Source of the DNA: Euryarchaeota archaeon UBA256
GTDB taxonomy: Archaea; Thermoplasmatota; Poseidoniia; Poseidoniales; Poseidoniaceae
Assembly: GCA_002494645.1 (NCBI GenBank)
Contig: DACE01000032.1
Location: forward strand, 1 to 49,845
Length of the DNA stretch: 49,845 nucleotides
Direction of reading: 5' to 3'
The notes under the pieces are model-generated. The model did not search any database. It saw only the letters and a list, made by a program, of their open reading frames with translations, and was not told where the DNA came from. The position numbers and the translations under genes were made by a program. Below, in pieces: positions 1 to 8,603 of this stretch (positions within the stretch are counted from its first letter, which is position 1; each line of letters opens with the position of its first letter).

Positions 1-17
1 TACCCATCCATGAGATG

Positions 18-35
18 CTTCGTAAAACCACGAAG
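18..35. other. inverted repeat upstream of surface-protein gene
   Basis: Perfect 6-base arms CTTCGT and ACGAAG (18-23 and 30-35) flank AAAACC. It could fold as a hairpin ending a gene left of the window, or be a protein-binding site. The sequence alone does not decide. Confidence 0.3.
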
Positions 36-38
36 AAC

Positions 39-46
39 CTAAATCC
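39..46 (+). promoter_or_regulatory. TATA-like element of surface-protein gene
   Basis: The CTAAAT-type element is centred about 26 bases before the ATG at 68. That is the spacing expected when an archaeal transcript begins at its start codon. It favours 68 over the in-frame ATG at 50. Confidence 0.35.
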
Positions 47-67
47 CCCATGGAGTTTCGAGGAAAT

Positions 68-3000
68 ATGGGCCAGCGAACACTTCTTGTAACGCTTCTG
101 TTACTCTCTGCCTTCCTCTTGCCGCTCATGGTCGAGGATTCACTGGTGAAAAGGACGGGTTCTTTGGATGAGCCTGCCCAGCCCGCTTTCTCATCACCGA
201 ACTACAGCATCTCGCCCAACGAAGGCTGGACCACGGGTGGGCAAAACATCACCATCACCGGTTCGGGCTTCCTCAACATGGCCTTCAAGAACGTCACCAA
301 CAACGGGGAGGCTTACACCTGGACCACGGACACCATCAACTACGTTGACGGCAGCGGCGTTGCTCCAACGGTCGCCGTTGACAGCAACGGAACGGTCCAC
401 GTCGTGCATGTCAACTACAAAGAAAACAAACTCTGGCACCAGTACTCCAACGGCGGTTCGTGGAGCCACAATGAAATCCGCAGTTGCCCCACCTGCCGCT
501 CTGCCGACATGGCCGTTGACAGCAACGATAACCTCCATGTGGCCTACTTTGTTCAGCGAGACGGCACTTCCGGTTACCTCGAATATTCGTTCTTCAACGG
601 TTCGGATTGGACGTCACAACGCCTTGACGGCAGCGCTCAATACGACCAAGTTCGACTTGTCCTGGATGCCAATGACCGCCCGCACATTGCCTATGCACGC
701 TCTGGTTACCTGTGCAACGCTGCCATGTTGACCTACCACGACGGTTCTTCCTGGCAAACGCAAGCCTTGGACACATCAAGCACCTACATTGGCTGCGACG
801 CCTCCATCGCCATCGATCACGACGGTTACGTCCACGTCACCTACCGTCATCACGCCAATCGGGATCAAATGATCGCTTCCAACGTCAGCGGTTCGTGGCA
901 GAAGTACACCGTTGATGGAGGAAACGGCGTAGGCTACGGCAGCGGTATTGCCGTGGACCACGACAACACGTTGCATGTGCTTTACCGCACAGATTCCTCT
1001 GGGGGCGAGTACAAACACGCTACTGGCTATTCAGGCTCCGCATGGAGTCGCAACGCGACCTCGGGTGGATATGGCGAGTTTCGTATGCAAACCGATGACC
1101 TCGGCATCGTCCACGCCTCGGCCTACGACAGTGGAAGCGATGACCTTCTCCACAGAATGATGGTGCAGGGCCAAGCTTGGACCACCACGACGGTTGATAG
1201 CCCAGGAAATGTCGGCTCGTACAACGATATTTTCGTTGACAGCAGCAACATGATTCACATCGCCTACCACGACCAAACCAATGAAGTCCTCAAGTACGCC
1301 AACAGGTCAAGCGGCATGTACCTCAATCAAGAGGTGACGGTCAACTTCGAAGGTTACGGGTCGGTCACTGGAAAGGTGCTCAACGACACCACCATCGTGG
1401 TGGAAACGCCCGCTGCGGGCAGCGTGGCGGAACACGTGAACATCAGCCTCTCGGGCGACAACGGAGCCCAGCAAGACCTCGGCATCGGTTTCCTCTTCAT
1501 CTCGCCCGACGATGTGGACATGGACGGCGTGCTCAACGTCGACGACGACTGCCCGAACACGGCAGGGGATTCAACCATCGACAGGGACGGGTGCCCCGAC
1601 GCCGATGGCGACGGGTACAGCGACGAGAACGATGACTTCCCCAACAACCCCTCCGAATGGCAGGACACCGACGGGGATGGAGTGGGCGATAACAGCGACC
1701 TGTTCCCCAACGACAGCGGTGAATGGTTGGATTCGGACGGCGACGGTGCCGGCGACAACGGCGACGCCTTCCCCTACGACGCCAACGAAACGATGGATTC
1801 GGACAACGACGGCGTCGGCGACAACGCTGACATGTTTCCCTACAACTCCTTCGAGTACCTCGACAGCGACGGCGATGGGGCTGGCGACAACAGCGATGCC
1901 TTCCCCTTTGACGCTAACGAAACCATGGATTCCGACGGAGATGGATACGGCGACAACGCCGATGTATTTCCCAACGACAGCAGTGAATGGTTGGATTCGG
2001 ACGGAGATGGTATCGGCGACAACAGCGACTCCTACCCGTTCATCAACAACTTCCTTGACAGTGATGGAGATAGCATTCCCGACCTCCAGGACGCCTTTCC
2101 CAACGACATGACCCAGTGGATGGACAGCGACGGCGACGGGTACGGCGACAACGCCACCGGTAACTCGCCCGATGCCTTCGTGAACCTGGCCAGCCAATGG
2201 TCGGACGTTGACGGTGATGGCTACGGGGACAACTGGGGCAACGCATCATGGAACGACTTGCGAAGTCCGTCCAGCGTTGGCGAGTATGCGGAAGGAGCCT
2301 TGATGGCTGATTTCTGCCCGCAAGTCGCGGGTAATTCCACCGCTGGTGGGTTCTTCGGATGTGCCGATGATGACGGCGACGGTATCCCGAACATGTTTGA
2401 AATCGAAGATATACCCCTCGACAGCGACGGTGACGGCATTCCTGACGAATTTGATGAGTGCCCCGATACCCCACTGGGAACGCTGATCAACATCAACGGT
2501 TGTGAATTGACCACCAACGACGACGGTACCGTTGACCTACCCGATGACTCATTCTTCTCCGGAGAGTTGGCTCAAACGGTTGGTTGGGGCGCCATCATCC
2601 TCGCCCTGCTCACCCTGCTCCAAACGAACGCAGCGGCGGCCGTTTTACCCGATGCCTTCCGTTGGGTGCAGGTGTTCCGCCGCAACACCAAACTGACGAA
2701 GGAAGAAGTTGACGAATTGACCTACTTGCAGTCGGTTGTTCAGGCCTACTTCCAAGAACCGGAGAACCTCCAACACGAACTTCGTGAGTTGAAATCCGAC
2801 CTCACGGCCCGTTTTACCAACAACGAGATCAAGAAAGAGACCCGTGAGAAAATCAATGTGCTCATCAACGATTTGCTGACCAGCAGCGACGAAGATTTGC
2901 TCCACATCGCCCACAGCGACGCTTATTTCGGCCTCGTCGACACCCTCAGCCCTGAAGAACGCACTGAACTGCTCAACGAGAAGGTCGCCATGGGCCAAAC

Positions 3001-3196
3001 GGGCGCTACGCCCTCTGCTCCGGCTGTAGGCGCCACAGCAAGCTCTCGCAAAGGCCCGCCAACGGGTCCTTCCGCCAATCTGAACGGTGAAATCAATCCT
3101 GAAGACGGGTTTGAGTGGCTCGAACATCCTGCCGGTAGCGGCACGTGGTACATGCGCCAACGGCAAGGCGAAGCATGGACAAAGTGGGACAACTGA
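68..3196 (+). CDS. large surface protein: split TIG, 7-bladed propeller, TSP3 repeats, membrane anchor
   Basis: Predicted exported, membrane-anchored surface protein, probably Ca-binding. Residues are numbered from an in-frame ATG at 50. A signal peptide covers about 7-28. A TIG-like first half (ISPNEGW, GGQNITITGSGF) lies at 53-76. Seven repeats of the form AVDSNGTVHVVH occupy about 100-420, as in a seven-bladed propeller. A TIG-like second half (VTVNFEG, VETPAAG) follows at 425-485. About twelve thrombospondin type 3 repeats (DSDGDGxGD) span 486-810. One hydrophobic segment at about 845-865 precedes a helical region and a Gly/Pro/Ser linker. The C-terminus is a small W-rich motif (GFEWLEHPAGSGTWY). 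I recall similar ends in Marine Group II surface proteins, but that is memory, not a search. Function could be adhesion, glycan binding or a protease scaffold. The start at 68 is chosen for the TATA spacing and the compact signal peptide. Confidence 0.85.
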   Translation: MGQRTLLVTLLLLSAFLLPLMVEDSLVKRTGSLDEPAQPAFSSPNYSISPNEGWTTGGQNITITGSGFLNMAFKNVTNNGEAYTWTTDTINYVDGSGVAPTVAVDSNGTVHVVHVNYKENKLWHQYSNGGSWSHNEIRSCPTCRSADMAVDSNDNLHVAYFVQRDGTSGYLEYSFFNGSDWTSQRLDGSAQYDQVRLVLDANDRPHIAYARSGYLCNAAMLTYHDGSSWQTQALDTSSTYIGCDASIAIDHDGYVHVTYRHHANRDQMIASNVSGSWQKYTVDGGNGVGYGSGIAVDHDNTLHVLYRTDSSGGEYKHATGYSGSAWSRNATSGGYGEFRMQTDDLGIVHASAYDSGSDDLLHRMMVQGQAWTTTTVDSPGNVGSYNDIFVDSSNMIHIAYHDQTNEVLKYANRSSGMYLNQEVTVNFEGYGSVTGKVLNDTTIVVETPAAGSVAEHVNISLSGDNGAQQDLGIGFLFISPDDVDMDGVLNVDDDCPNTAGDSTIDRDGCPDADGDGYSDENDDFPNNPSEWQDTDGDGVGDNSDLFPNDSGEWLDSDGDGAGDNGDAFPYDANETMDSDNDGVGDNADMFPYNSFEYLDSDGDGAGDNSDAFPFDANETMDSDGDGYGDNADVFPNDSSEWLDSDGDGIGDNSDSYPFINNFLDSDGDSIPDLQDAFPNDMTQWMDSDGDGYGDNATGNSPDAFVNLASQWSDVDGDGYGDNWGNASWNDLRSPSSVGEYAEGALMADFCPQVAGNSTAGGFFGCADDDGDGIPNMFEIEDIPLDSDGDGIPDEFDECPDTPLGTLININGCELTTNDDGTVDLPDDSFFSGELAQTVGWGAIILALLTLLQTNAAAAVLPDAFRWVQVFRRNTKLTKEEVDELTYLQSVVQAYFQEPENLQHELRELKSDLTARFTNNEIKKETREKINVLINDLLTSSDEDLLHIAHSDAYFGLVDTLSPEERTELLNEKVAMGQTGATPSAPAVGATASSRKGPPTGPSANLNGEINPEDGFEWLEHPAGSGTWYMRQRQGEAWTKWDN
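1505..2479 (+). repeat. thrombospondin type 3 repeat array within the surface protein
   Basis: This in-frame array encodes about twelve copies of a 22-23 residue unit with core DSDGDGxGDNxDxFP, often separated by EWL or ETM. TSP3 repeats bind calcium through the Asp-rich loops. Central units are near-identical at protein level (DANETMDSD occurs twice), which suggests recent internal duplication. Later units are more degenerate. Confidence 0.85.
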
Positions 3197-3340
3197 ATCC
3201 CATGAGTTTGAAGAGGTCCCCTGCGTGGCATGGCTGTGAGCAACCGTACCCTCTGCAAAGCCTTCAGACGTGAGCGCTTTCTGATTCATGAGATTGGCAG
3301 AGCCCTGGATGATAGCTGATTTAGGCAGGCATCAGAAGTG

Positions 3341-3356
3341 ATCACAATTCTGTGAT
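3341..3356. terminator. inverted repeat over the aceE stop codon
   Basis: Perfect arms ATCACA and TGTGAT flank ATTC. The repeat includes the aceE stop codon (3342-3344, minus strand). It may be a 3'-end RNA hairpin separating the two convergent transcripts. Archaeal termination usually relies on T-tracts, so this is a weak call. Confidence 0.25.
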
Positions 3357-6011
3357 GTCCGTGCGTTCGCTCGAAACTGCGAAGTCCTTCTCTGCTTTTT
3401 GATAGGCTTCTGGCTCGATCTTACCTTCTCGAACCAACGACGAAAGAGATGCGAGGGCGACTGCGGCACCGTCAATTTCAAAGAAACGGCGCAGAGATTC
3501 GCGGGTGTCTGAACGGCCAAATCCATCGGTACCCAGGACGGTAAAGTGCCCGCTGACCCATTGACGAATCATATCAGGGACTGCGGCCATGTTGTCTGAA
3601 ACTGCGATGGTCGGGAGGGTTTCGCTGAGCAACGTCTGCACCCACGGTTCTTGAGCCGTTTGAGTCGGATTGAGTCGGTTGTGGCGGTCACAGGCCAAGC
3701 CTTCACGTCGAAGTTCTCCGTAGGAGGTCGCGGAGTAGATTTCGGCTCGTACGCCGTAGTTCTCGAGTTTCTCAACCGCATCCAAAACTTGCACCATAAT
3801 GGGGCCTGAACCGATGAGTCGGACGACCGGGCCTTCGCCTTTTGGAGCACCACGTAGCAAATACATGCCTTTGATGATGCCTTCATCGACGCCTTTTGGC
3901 TTGGGGGGCATGGGGTAATTTTCATTGTAGACTGCGATGTAGTGAATGACGTCTTTGTTATGCTGATACATCTCTTCAATGCCGTAGCGAATGATGGTTG
4001 CCAATTCGTAAGCAAAGGCAGGGTCCCAAGCACGAACAGCAGGATTTGTATGAGCCATCAACAAAGAGTGACCGTCTTGATGCTGAAGGCCTTCACCGTT
4101 GAGGGTCGTCCTTCCCGAGGTTGCACCCATCAAGAAACCTCGAGCACGTTGGTCTGCAGCCGACCAAATCAAATCTGCCACACGTTGGAATCCAAACATG
4201 GAGTAGAAGGTGTAGAAGGGGACGGTGGGGTAGAGGTGCGTGGAGTACGAGGTTGCTGAGGCGATAAAGGTGGATGTCGCTCCGGCCTCGTTGATTCCCT
4301 CTTCGAACAGTTGCCCTTTCTGTGATTCCTTGTACTTCATGAGCACTTTGTGGTCAACCGGTTTGTAGAGTTGGCCTTCGGGATGATAAATTCCAAATTC
4401 GGCAAAGAGTGGGTCCATACCGAAGGTTCGTGCTTCGTCGGGAATGATCGGAACGACTCTCTTTCCGAATGCTTTGTCCTTCATGAGTGAACGCAAAATT
4501 CGCACGAATGCCATGGTCGTAGAAACTTCCATTTTTCCTTTGGTTCCTTCATCAAATTCTGCATAGGCGACCGAATCGGGAAGTTCAATGTTCTCGGTTG
4601 GTGTCACCCGCTTGGGCATGGAACCACCAAGAGCTTGGCGTCGTTGTGCAGCATAGGCCACCAATTCAGGTACGTCTTCTGGGCGGACATAAGGGTAGTC
4701 TTCGAGGTCCTTATCGCTGAATGAAAGAGCAAGGTCGTCACGCATGTACTGCATGGTTTCCATGTCTGCCTTCTTCTTCTGATGCGTCGTATTGCGTCCA
4801 GCAAACGCAGGACCAAGGCCGTAGCCTTTGATGGTCCGGATGATGACGACAGTCGGTTCCCCTTTGTGAGCGGTTGCCTGTGCGTAAGCGGCATGAAGTT
4901 TCAGGAAATCATGTCCTCCAACATCAGCGCAGAGGTCTACAAGCGCAGCGTCGTCGAGGTGTGAAACGAGAGATGCGAGGCCGTCACTGTTGAACAACTC
5001 CTTGCGAATAGTTGCCCCGTCGGAGGTCATGATGCGTTGCTCATCACCGTCAACAAGACCGTTGAGGCGGGCTGCCAGCAAACCTTGGTGGTCCCTTGCG
5101 AACAAGTCATCCCAGGAACTGCCCCAGAGGACTTTGATGACGTTCCAGCCCGAGCCTCGGAAGCGCCCTTCGAGTTCTTGGACGATTTTTGAATTGCCAC
5201 GTACAGGACCGTCAAGGCGCTGTAAATTACAATTCATGGTCATCACGATGTTATCGAGACCTTCGCGACCTGCAAGTGAGAGTTGAGAAAGCGACTCTGG
5301 CTCATCCGATTCCCCGTCGCCCATCGTATACCAGACACGGGATGCACTCGTCGTGATGAGGTCGCGATCTTCGAGGTAGCGGTTGAAGCGTGCCTGATGA
5401 ATCGCCGTCATGGCACCTAGACCCATGCTGACGGTTGGGAATTCCCAAAACTCGGGCATCAGACGGGGATGCGGATAGGAGGACAAACCTTGGCCCCCGA
5501 CTTCCTGCCGAAAGTGTTCCATTTCCTCGTGAGTCAGGCGGCCTTCAAGCCAAGCCCGAGCATAGATGCCAGGAGAGGCGTGACCTTGCCAGTACAAGTG
5601 GTCACCTGCACCGTCGCCGTCTTTGCCGCGGAAGAAGTGATTGAATCCGATTTCCCAGGCATGTGAGGCTGATGCATACGTTGAGATGTGACCCCCAATG
5701 CCGTCGAAATACTTGTTCGCTCTCGTGACCATCATCATTGCATTCCATCGAATCACACCGTGAAGACGTTCTTCCAAATCAAGATCGCCGGGGTAAGCAC
5801 CTTGGTCATCAGGATGGATGCTGTTGAGATAAGGTGTGTTGACGACATCAATGTCAACCCCTGCTTGTTTGGCCGCTTCGAGAGTAGCGTGGAGGAGACG
5901 TTTGGCTTCCTCGGAACCAAGTTGTTGTTCAACAGCCCGAATGGAGTCCTGCCATTCTTGGGTTGCAACAGGGTCTGGGTCCGGTTGAGTTGAACGACCA
6001 GAGAAGCCCAT
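3342..6011 (-). CDS. aceE: pyruvate dehydrogenase E1 component, homodimeric type
   Basis: Thiamine-diphosphate enzyme that decarboxylates pyruvate and acetylates the lipoyl group of E2. It is colinear with E. coli AceE over nearly its whole length (889 residues from this start). Visible motifs include the thiamine-binding GDGESDEPES with the following NCN, GGHIS and QGHASPG (active-site His), GINEAGA (catalytic Glu), and GEGLQHQDGHS. The C-terminal part has VLGTDGFGRSD. The ATG at 6011 is chosen over a TTG nine codons upstream. No E2 or E3 gene lies nearby, so the partners must be encoded elsewhere. The homodimeric E1 type is bacterial in distribution and suggests transfer. The protein appears intact, with no frameshift. 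Confidence 0.95.
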   Translation of the reverse strand: MGFSGRSTQPDPDPVATQEWQDSIRAVEQQLGSEEAKRLLHATLEAAKQAGVDIDVVNTPYLNSIHPDDQGAYPGDLDLEERLHGVIRWNAMMMVTRANKYFDGIGGHISTYASASHAWEIGFNHFFRGKDGDGAGDHLYWQGHASPGIYARAWLEGRLTHEEMEHFRQEVGGQGLSSYPHPRLMPEFWEFPTVSMGLGAMTAIHQARFNRYLEDRDLITTSASRVWYTMGDGESDEPESLSQLSLAGREGLDNIVMTMNCNLQRLDGPVRGNSKIVQELEGRFRGSGWNVIKVLWGSSWDDLFARDHQGLLAARLNGLVDGDEQRIMTSDGATIRKELFNSDGLASLVSHLDDAALVDLCADVGGHDFLKLHAAYAQATAHKGEPTVVIIRTIKGYGLGPAFAGRNTTHQKKKADMETMQYMRDDLALSFSDKDLEDYPYVRPEDVPELVAYAAQRRQALGGSMPKRVTPTENIELPDSVAYAEFDEGTKGKMEVSTTMAFVRILRSLMKDKAFGKRVVPIIPDEARTFGMDPLFAEFGIYHPEGQLYKPVDHKVLMKYKESQKGQLFEEGINEAGATSTFIASATSYSTHLYPTVPFYTFYSMFGFQRVADLIWSAADQRARGFLMGATSGRTTLNGEGLQHQDGHSLLMAHTNPAVRAWDPAFAYELATIIRYGIEEMYQHNKDVIHYIAVYNENYPMPPKPKGVDEGIIKGMYLLRGAPKGEGPVVRLIGSGPIMVQVLDAVEKLENYGVRAEIYSATSYGELRREGLACDRHNRLNPTQTAQEPWVQTLLSETLPTIAVSDNMAAVPDMIRQWVSGHFTVLGTDGFGRSDTRESLRRFFEIDGAAVALASLSSLVREGKIEPEAYQKAEKDFAVSSERTDITEL

Positions 6012-6179
6012 GTCATGTCCCCCTTGCTGATGGGTCAATGGTGAGGGTTTTCAATCCCTCGCTTCAATCGGCCATGCTCCAAAGAAGAATGTGATGCAGG
6101 AGAGCGAATACTTCGGGAGGTTGGCGGCGTCATCAAAAGCCTCGCTGTGTGGCTCTATTCATCGTTTCACGGGGTAATC

Positions 6180-6187
6180 AATAAAAG
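6180..6187 (+). promoter_or_regulatory. TATA box for Hc1-like gene
   Basis: The A/T-rich element AATAAAAG is centred about 26 bases before the ATG at 6210. The expected start site coincides with the ATG, so the mRNA is probably leaderless. Confidence 0.5.
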
Positions 6188-6209
6188 CCGACTTTCTCAG
6201 CCGCTCTTT

Positions 6210-6389
6210 ATGTCCGTCGAGGCTATGGTACAGAAGATGATTGATGAATTGAACGAAGCTCTTGGAGATGCTGTCAAGCACGACAAGGGTAACTCCGCCG
6301 CAGGCACTCGTGTCCGCAAGGCTATGCAAGCAGCCAAGGCTGCTGCACAGAACATTCGTGTCCAAGTCCAAAACGACAAGAACAACTGA
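6210..6389 (+). CDS. Hc1-like (histone H1-like) small DNA-binding protein
   Basis: A 59-residue basic, Ala-rich helical protein. The segment DKGNSAAGTRVRKAMQAAK matches the conserved core of the Hc1 family (chlamydial histone H1-like protein and bacterial homologues), where KGNKAAxxRVR is typical. Hc1 proteins condense DNA. This one lacks the long Lys/Ala/Pro-rich tail of the chlamydial protein and ends in NDKNN, so it is a minimal core. The start at 6210 is set by the TATA spacing; an ATG at 6225 would also preserve the core. It probably acts as a nucleoid protein. Family assignment rests on the motif only. Confidence 0.65.
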   Translation: MSVEAMVQKMIDELNEALGDAVKHDKGNSAAGTRVRKAMQAAKAAAQNIRVQVQNDKNN

Positions 6390-6390
6390 A

Positions 6391-6406
6391 CTGGCCAAAA
6401 GGCCAG
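6391..6406 (+). terminator. hairpin directly after the Hc1-like stop codon
   Basis: Perfect 6-base arms CTGGCC and GGCCAG enclose AAAA, starting two bases after the TGA. The G/C-rich stem with a 4-base loop would be stable in RNA. No U-tract follows, so it may protect or process the 3' end rather than terminate directly. Confidence 0.45.
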
Positions 6407-6473
6407 GGTCGTAAGACCATGCTTGCTCTCCCGTGTGGATACGTTGAATTGATGCCTTCATTGAGAGGCCTTC

Positions 6474-7523
6474 ATGCAACTCCCTCTTGCTGGCGTAAAG
6501 GTACTCGATCTTTCTCGAATTCTTGCAGGACCCCATGCTGCGCAAACGCTCTCTGATTTGGGAGCTGAAGTCACAAAAGTGGAAGCTCCGTGGGGCGACG
6601 ACACTCGGACGTGGGGACCTCCTTTCCAGGCTGGTTTTGACAAGAACGAAGTGGCTTCATACTTCCTATCAGCCAACCGAGGTAAGACCATCGTGACGGC
6701 CAACATCAAGGAAGAAGCAACTCGAATCCGAGCCATGATGCACGAGGCCGATGTCATCATTGAAAATTTCAAACCGGGAACTTTTGAACGCCATTTAGGA
6801 TTGGTCCCCGAAAGCGCCATCCTTTGTAGCATTTCGGGCTACGGACAAAACGGACCGCGCCGGGATGAGCCTGCCTTTGACCTCACCATGCAAGCACGCA
6901 GCGGCATCATGTCCATCACGGGCGAAGCCAATGGCCCTCCTGCAAAGGTTGGTGTTGCTTGGATTGACGTGATGACTGGGATGAATGCAGTCAACGCCAT
7001 CCTTGCCGCCCTGCTGGCACGGGAGCGGACTGGGAAGGGCTCACGAATCGATATTTCGCTATGGGATACTGCCATAGCCGCCCTGGTCAATCAAGGCCAC
7101 AACGCGTTGACTGGTATTGTGCCACAACGCATGGGGAGTGCTCACCCCAATCTGGTTCCCTATCGTGTCTTTGAAGCTAAGGATGGATGGTTCGCTATCG
7201 GTGTGGGGACGAAACGTCAATGGCTTGTTTTAGTGGAGGCTTTGAGGTTGGATGCTCCGGAGGATTGGGGCGAAAACAGCGTTCGTATCGCTCAGCGAGA
7301 AGAGGTTGAAGCGCTTGTCCAGTCTGCCGTCAAACAACACGCTCGAAACGATTTGGAGGTCATGCTGAGTGGTATTCCATGTGCGCCTGTCAATACCGTG
7401 AACGAAGCCTTGCAGGACAAACAATCGGTGGCCAGAGGTGTGCTTGATGAGCATCAAGGCGTGACGACCTTGGCCAGTCCACTCCGATTTCTTCACCCGT
7501 CAAAGGAAAACAACGACGTTTGA
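6474..7523 (+). CDS. CoA transferase family III (CaiB/BaiF-like)
   Basis: Class III CoA transferase or alpha-methylacyl-CoA racemase family protein; such enzymes move CoA between carboxylic acids or epimerise 2-methylacyl-CoA. The N-terminus (GVKVLDLSRILAGP, LGAEVTKVE) and SANRGKTIV are typical. D165 in WIDVMTGM aligns with the catalytic Asp of formyl-CoA transferase. RERTGKGSRIDISLWD is the conserved segment that follows. At 349 residues it is slightly shorter than most members (about 380-420). The substrate cannot be told. Its 3' end overlaps the convergent FEN1 gene by 31 bases. Confidence 0.88.
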   Translation: MQLPLAGVKVLDLSRILAGPHAAQTLSDLGAEVTKVEAPWGDDTRTWGPPFQAGFDKNEVASYFLSANRGKTIVTANIKEEATRIRAMMHEADVIIENFKPGTFERHLGLVPESAILCSISGYGQNGPRRDEPAFDLTMQARSGIMSITGEANGPPAKVGVAWIDVMTGMNAVNAILAALLARERTGKGSRIDISLWDTAIAALVNQGHNALTGIVPQRMGSAHPNLVPYRVFEAKDGWFAIGVGTKRQWLVLVEALRLDAPEDWGENSVRIAQREEVEALVQSAVKQHARNDLEVMLSGIPCAPVNTVNEALQDKQSVARGVLDEHQGVTTLASPLRFLHPSKENNDV

Positions 7524-8527
7524 CCGCCTTCCCGAATCAAGCCCGCTTGTTTCAGTTTCTCAAAGGCCTGGTCCATACGACGCTGACTGAATTGGCGTTC
7601 AACCTGAAGGAATTGTATCAGCCCCTTGCGGTCGACCGTTCCTTGTTGCAAAGCCTCATCTGGCACGTCAACAGATGGGTGGTTGAGAAAGATTTCACGA
7701 ATCTCGTCCAGCCGCTCGGGAACCTCTTTTCCTTTGGCCTCACACACTGCTTCAATGGTGGTGTATTCGCGGATAAGTTTCAATCCCGTTTTGGGTCCGA
7801 TGCCTTTGATGCCGGGGTGATAATCGGTGCCGATCATGATGGCCAAATCAACCAGTTGTTCGCGAGAGAGGTCGTTCTCTTTCAGCATATCACCGAGGTC
7901 AATGGATTGTGCATGGACCACACGACCGTAGCGCTTGGTGCCGTCGTCCATGAGGTTTCGAATCAGTACCGGAGAGCCGTAGAGCAGCGCGTCCCAGTCT
8001 TGGGTGGCTACGACGTCGAGTTGACCTTTGGCTGCCATCACAGCAGCTTGGGCCTCCCCTTCTGCGGCAGCGGTCACCCACGGAACACCAAGGAGGTCAA
8101 AGAGTCGTTGTGTTTCCTCGACCATTTGGGGTGAGTAATGCATGATGCGCGCAGCCATTTTCTGAGCCAATCCAAAATCACCCGCTGCTAAGGCTTCCTT
8201 GTGGACCGCTTCTGCTTCCTCGCGACGCGCCCTCCTGGCTGCCATTTCGTCGGCTTTGAGGTCCGGGGATTGTCCGTCAAAGACGAAGACCGGTTTGATG
8301 CCCATGCCCAGCAAGGTGGTCGTACGGTGCAGGAATCCCATCAAATGTGAGACAGGATTGCCGTTTTCATCACGAAGGGGCATACCGTCTCCTTGTGGTG
8401 AACGGTCTCGCATCGTAGTGAGGAATTGAAAGGCGGTAAGGAAAGCGTCGATACCTACTCTTTGACCTGCGAGAGCTTTGAGATTGGTTTGCTGAGCGGG
8501 CGCAATGTCCTTGAGATTACAGCCCAT
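7493..8527 (-). CDS. fen: flap endonuclease FEN1
   Basis: Structure-specific 5' flap endonuclease of Okazaki-fragment maturation and repair. Length 344 is typical of archaeal FEN1. Metal-binding acids are visible: D27 (GIDAF), D84 (VFDGQSP), E156/E158 (EGEAQAA), D177/D179 (TQDWDALLYG) and D235 (GTDYHPGIKGIGPK, the helix-2-turn-helix). The C-terminus QTSLFSF (336-342) is a PCNA-interacting peptide. A TATA-like CTACATAG lies about 22 bases upstream. The divergent neighbour is a tRNA methyltransferase. The 3' end overlaps the CoA transferase gene. Confidence 0.96.
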   Translation of the reverse strand: MGCNLKDIAPAQQTNLKALAGQRVGIDAFLTAFQFLTTMRDRSPQGDGMPLRDENGNPVSHLMGFLHRTTTLLGMGIKPVFVFDGQSPDLKADEMAARRARREEAEAVHKEALAAGDFGLAQKMAARIMHYSPQMVEETQRLFDLLGVPWVTAAAEGEAQAAVMAAKGQLDVVATQDWDALLYGSPVLIRNLMDDGTKRYGRVVHAQSIDLGDMLKENDLSREQLVDLAIMIGTDYHPGIKGIGPKTGLKLIREYTTIEAVCEAKGKEVPERLDEIREIFLNHPSVDVPDEALQQGTVDRKGLIQFLQVERQFSQRRMDQAFEKLKQAGLIREGGQTSLFSFDG

Positions 8528-8603
8528 GTCAACAACAACAGGTCACCCTATGTAGGCATTCGCCTGCGAGAGCATCAAGAAGGCAAAGCCACAGGCACGA
8601 ACC

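Noticed and set aside
1571..2197. Long open frames on both strands across the TSP3 array
   Set aside because: They are shadows created by the repeated Asp/Gly codons. They have no promoter, ribosome site or recognisable domain, and the forward frame has clear domains.
1505..2479. CRISPR-like array at the 22-23 residue repeats
   Set aside because: The periodicity is in the protein (TSP3 units) and the DNA repeats are degenerate without constant spacers.
3197..3341. Possible small gene in the gap after the surface protein
   Set aside because: Only a 24-codon frame starting at 3203 is seen, with no ribosome site or promoter.
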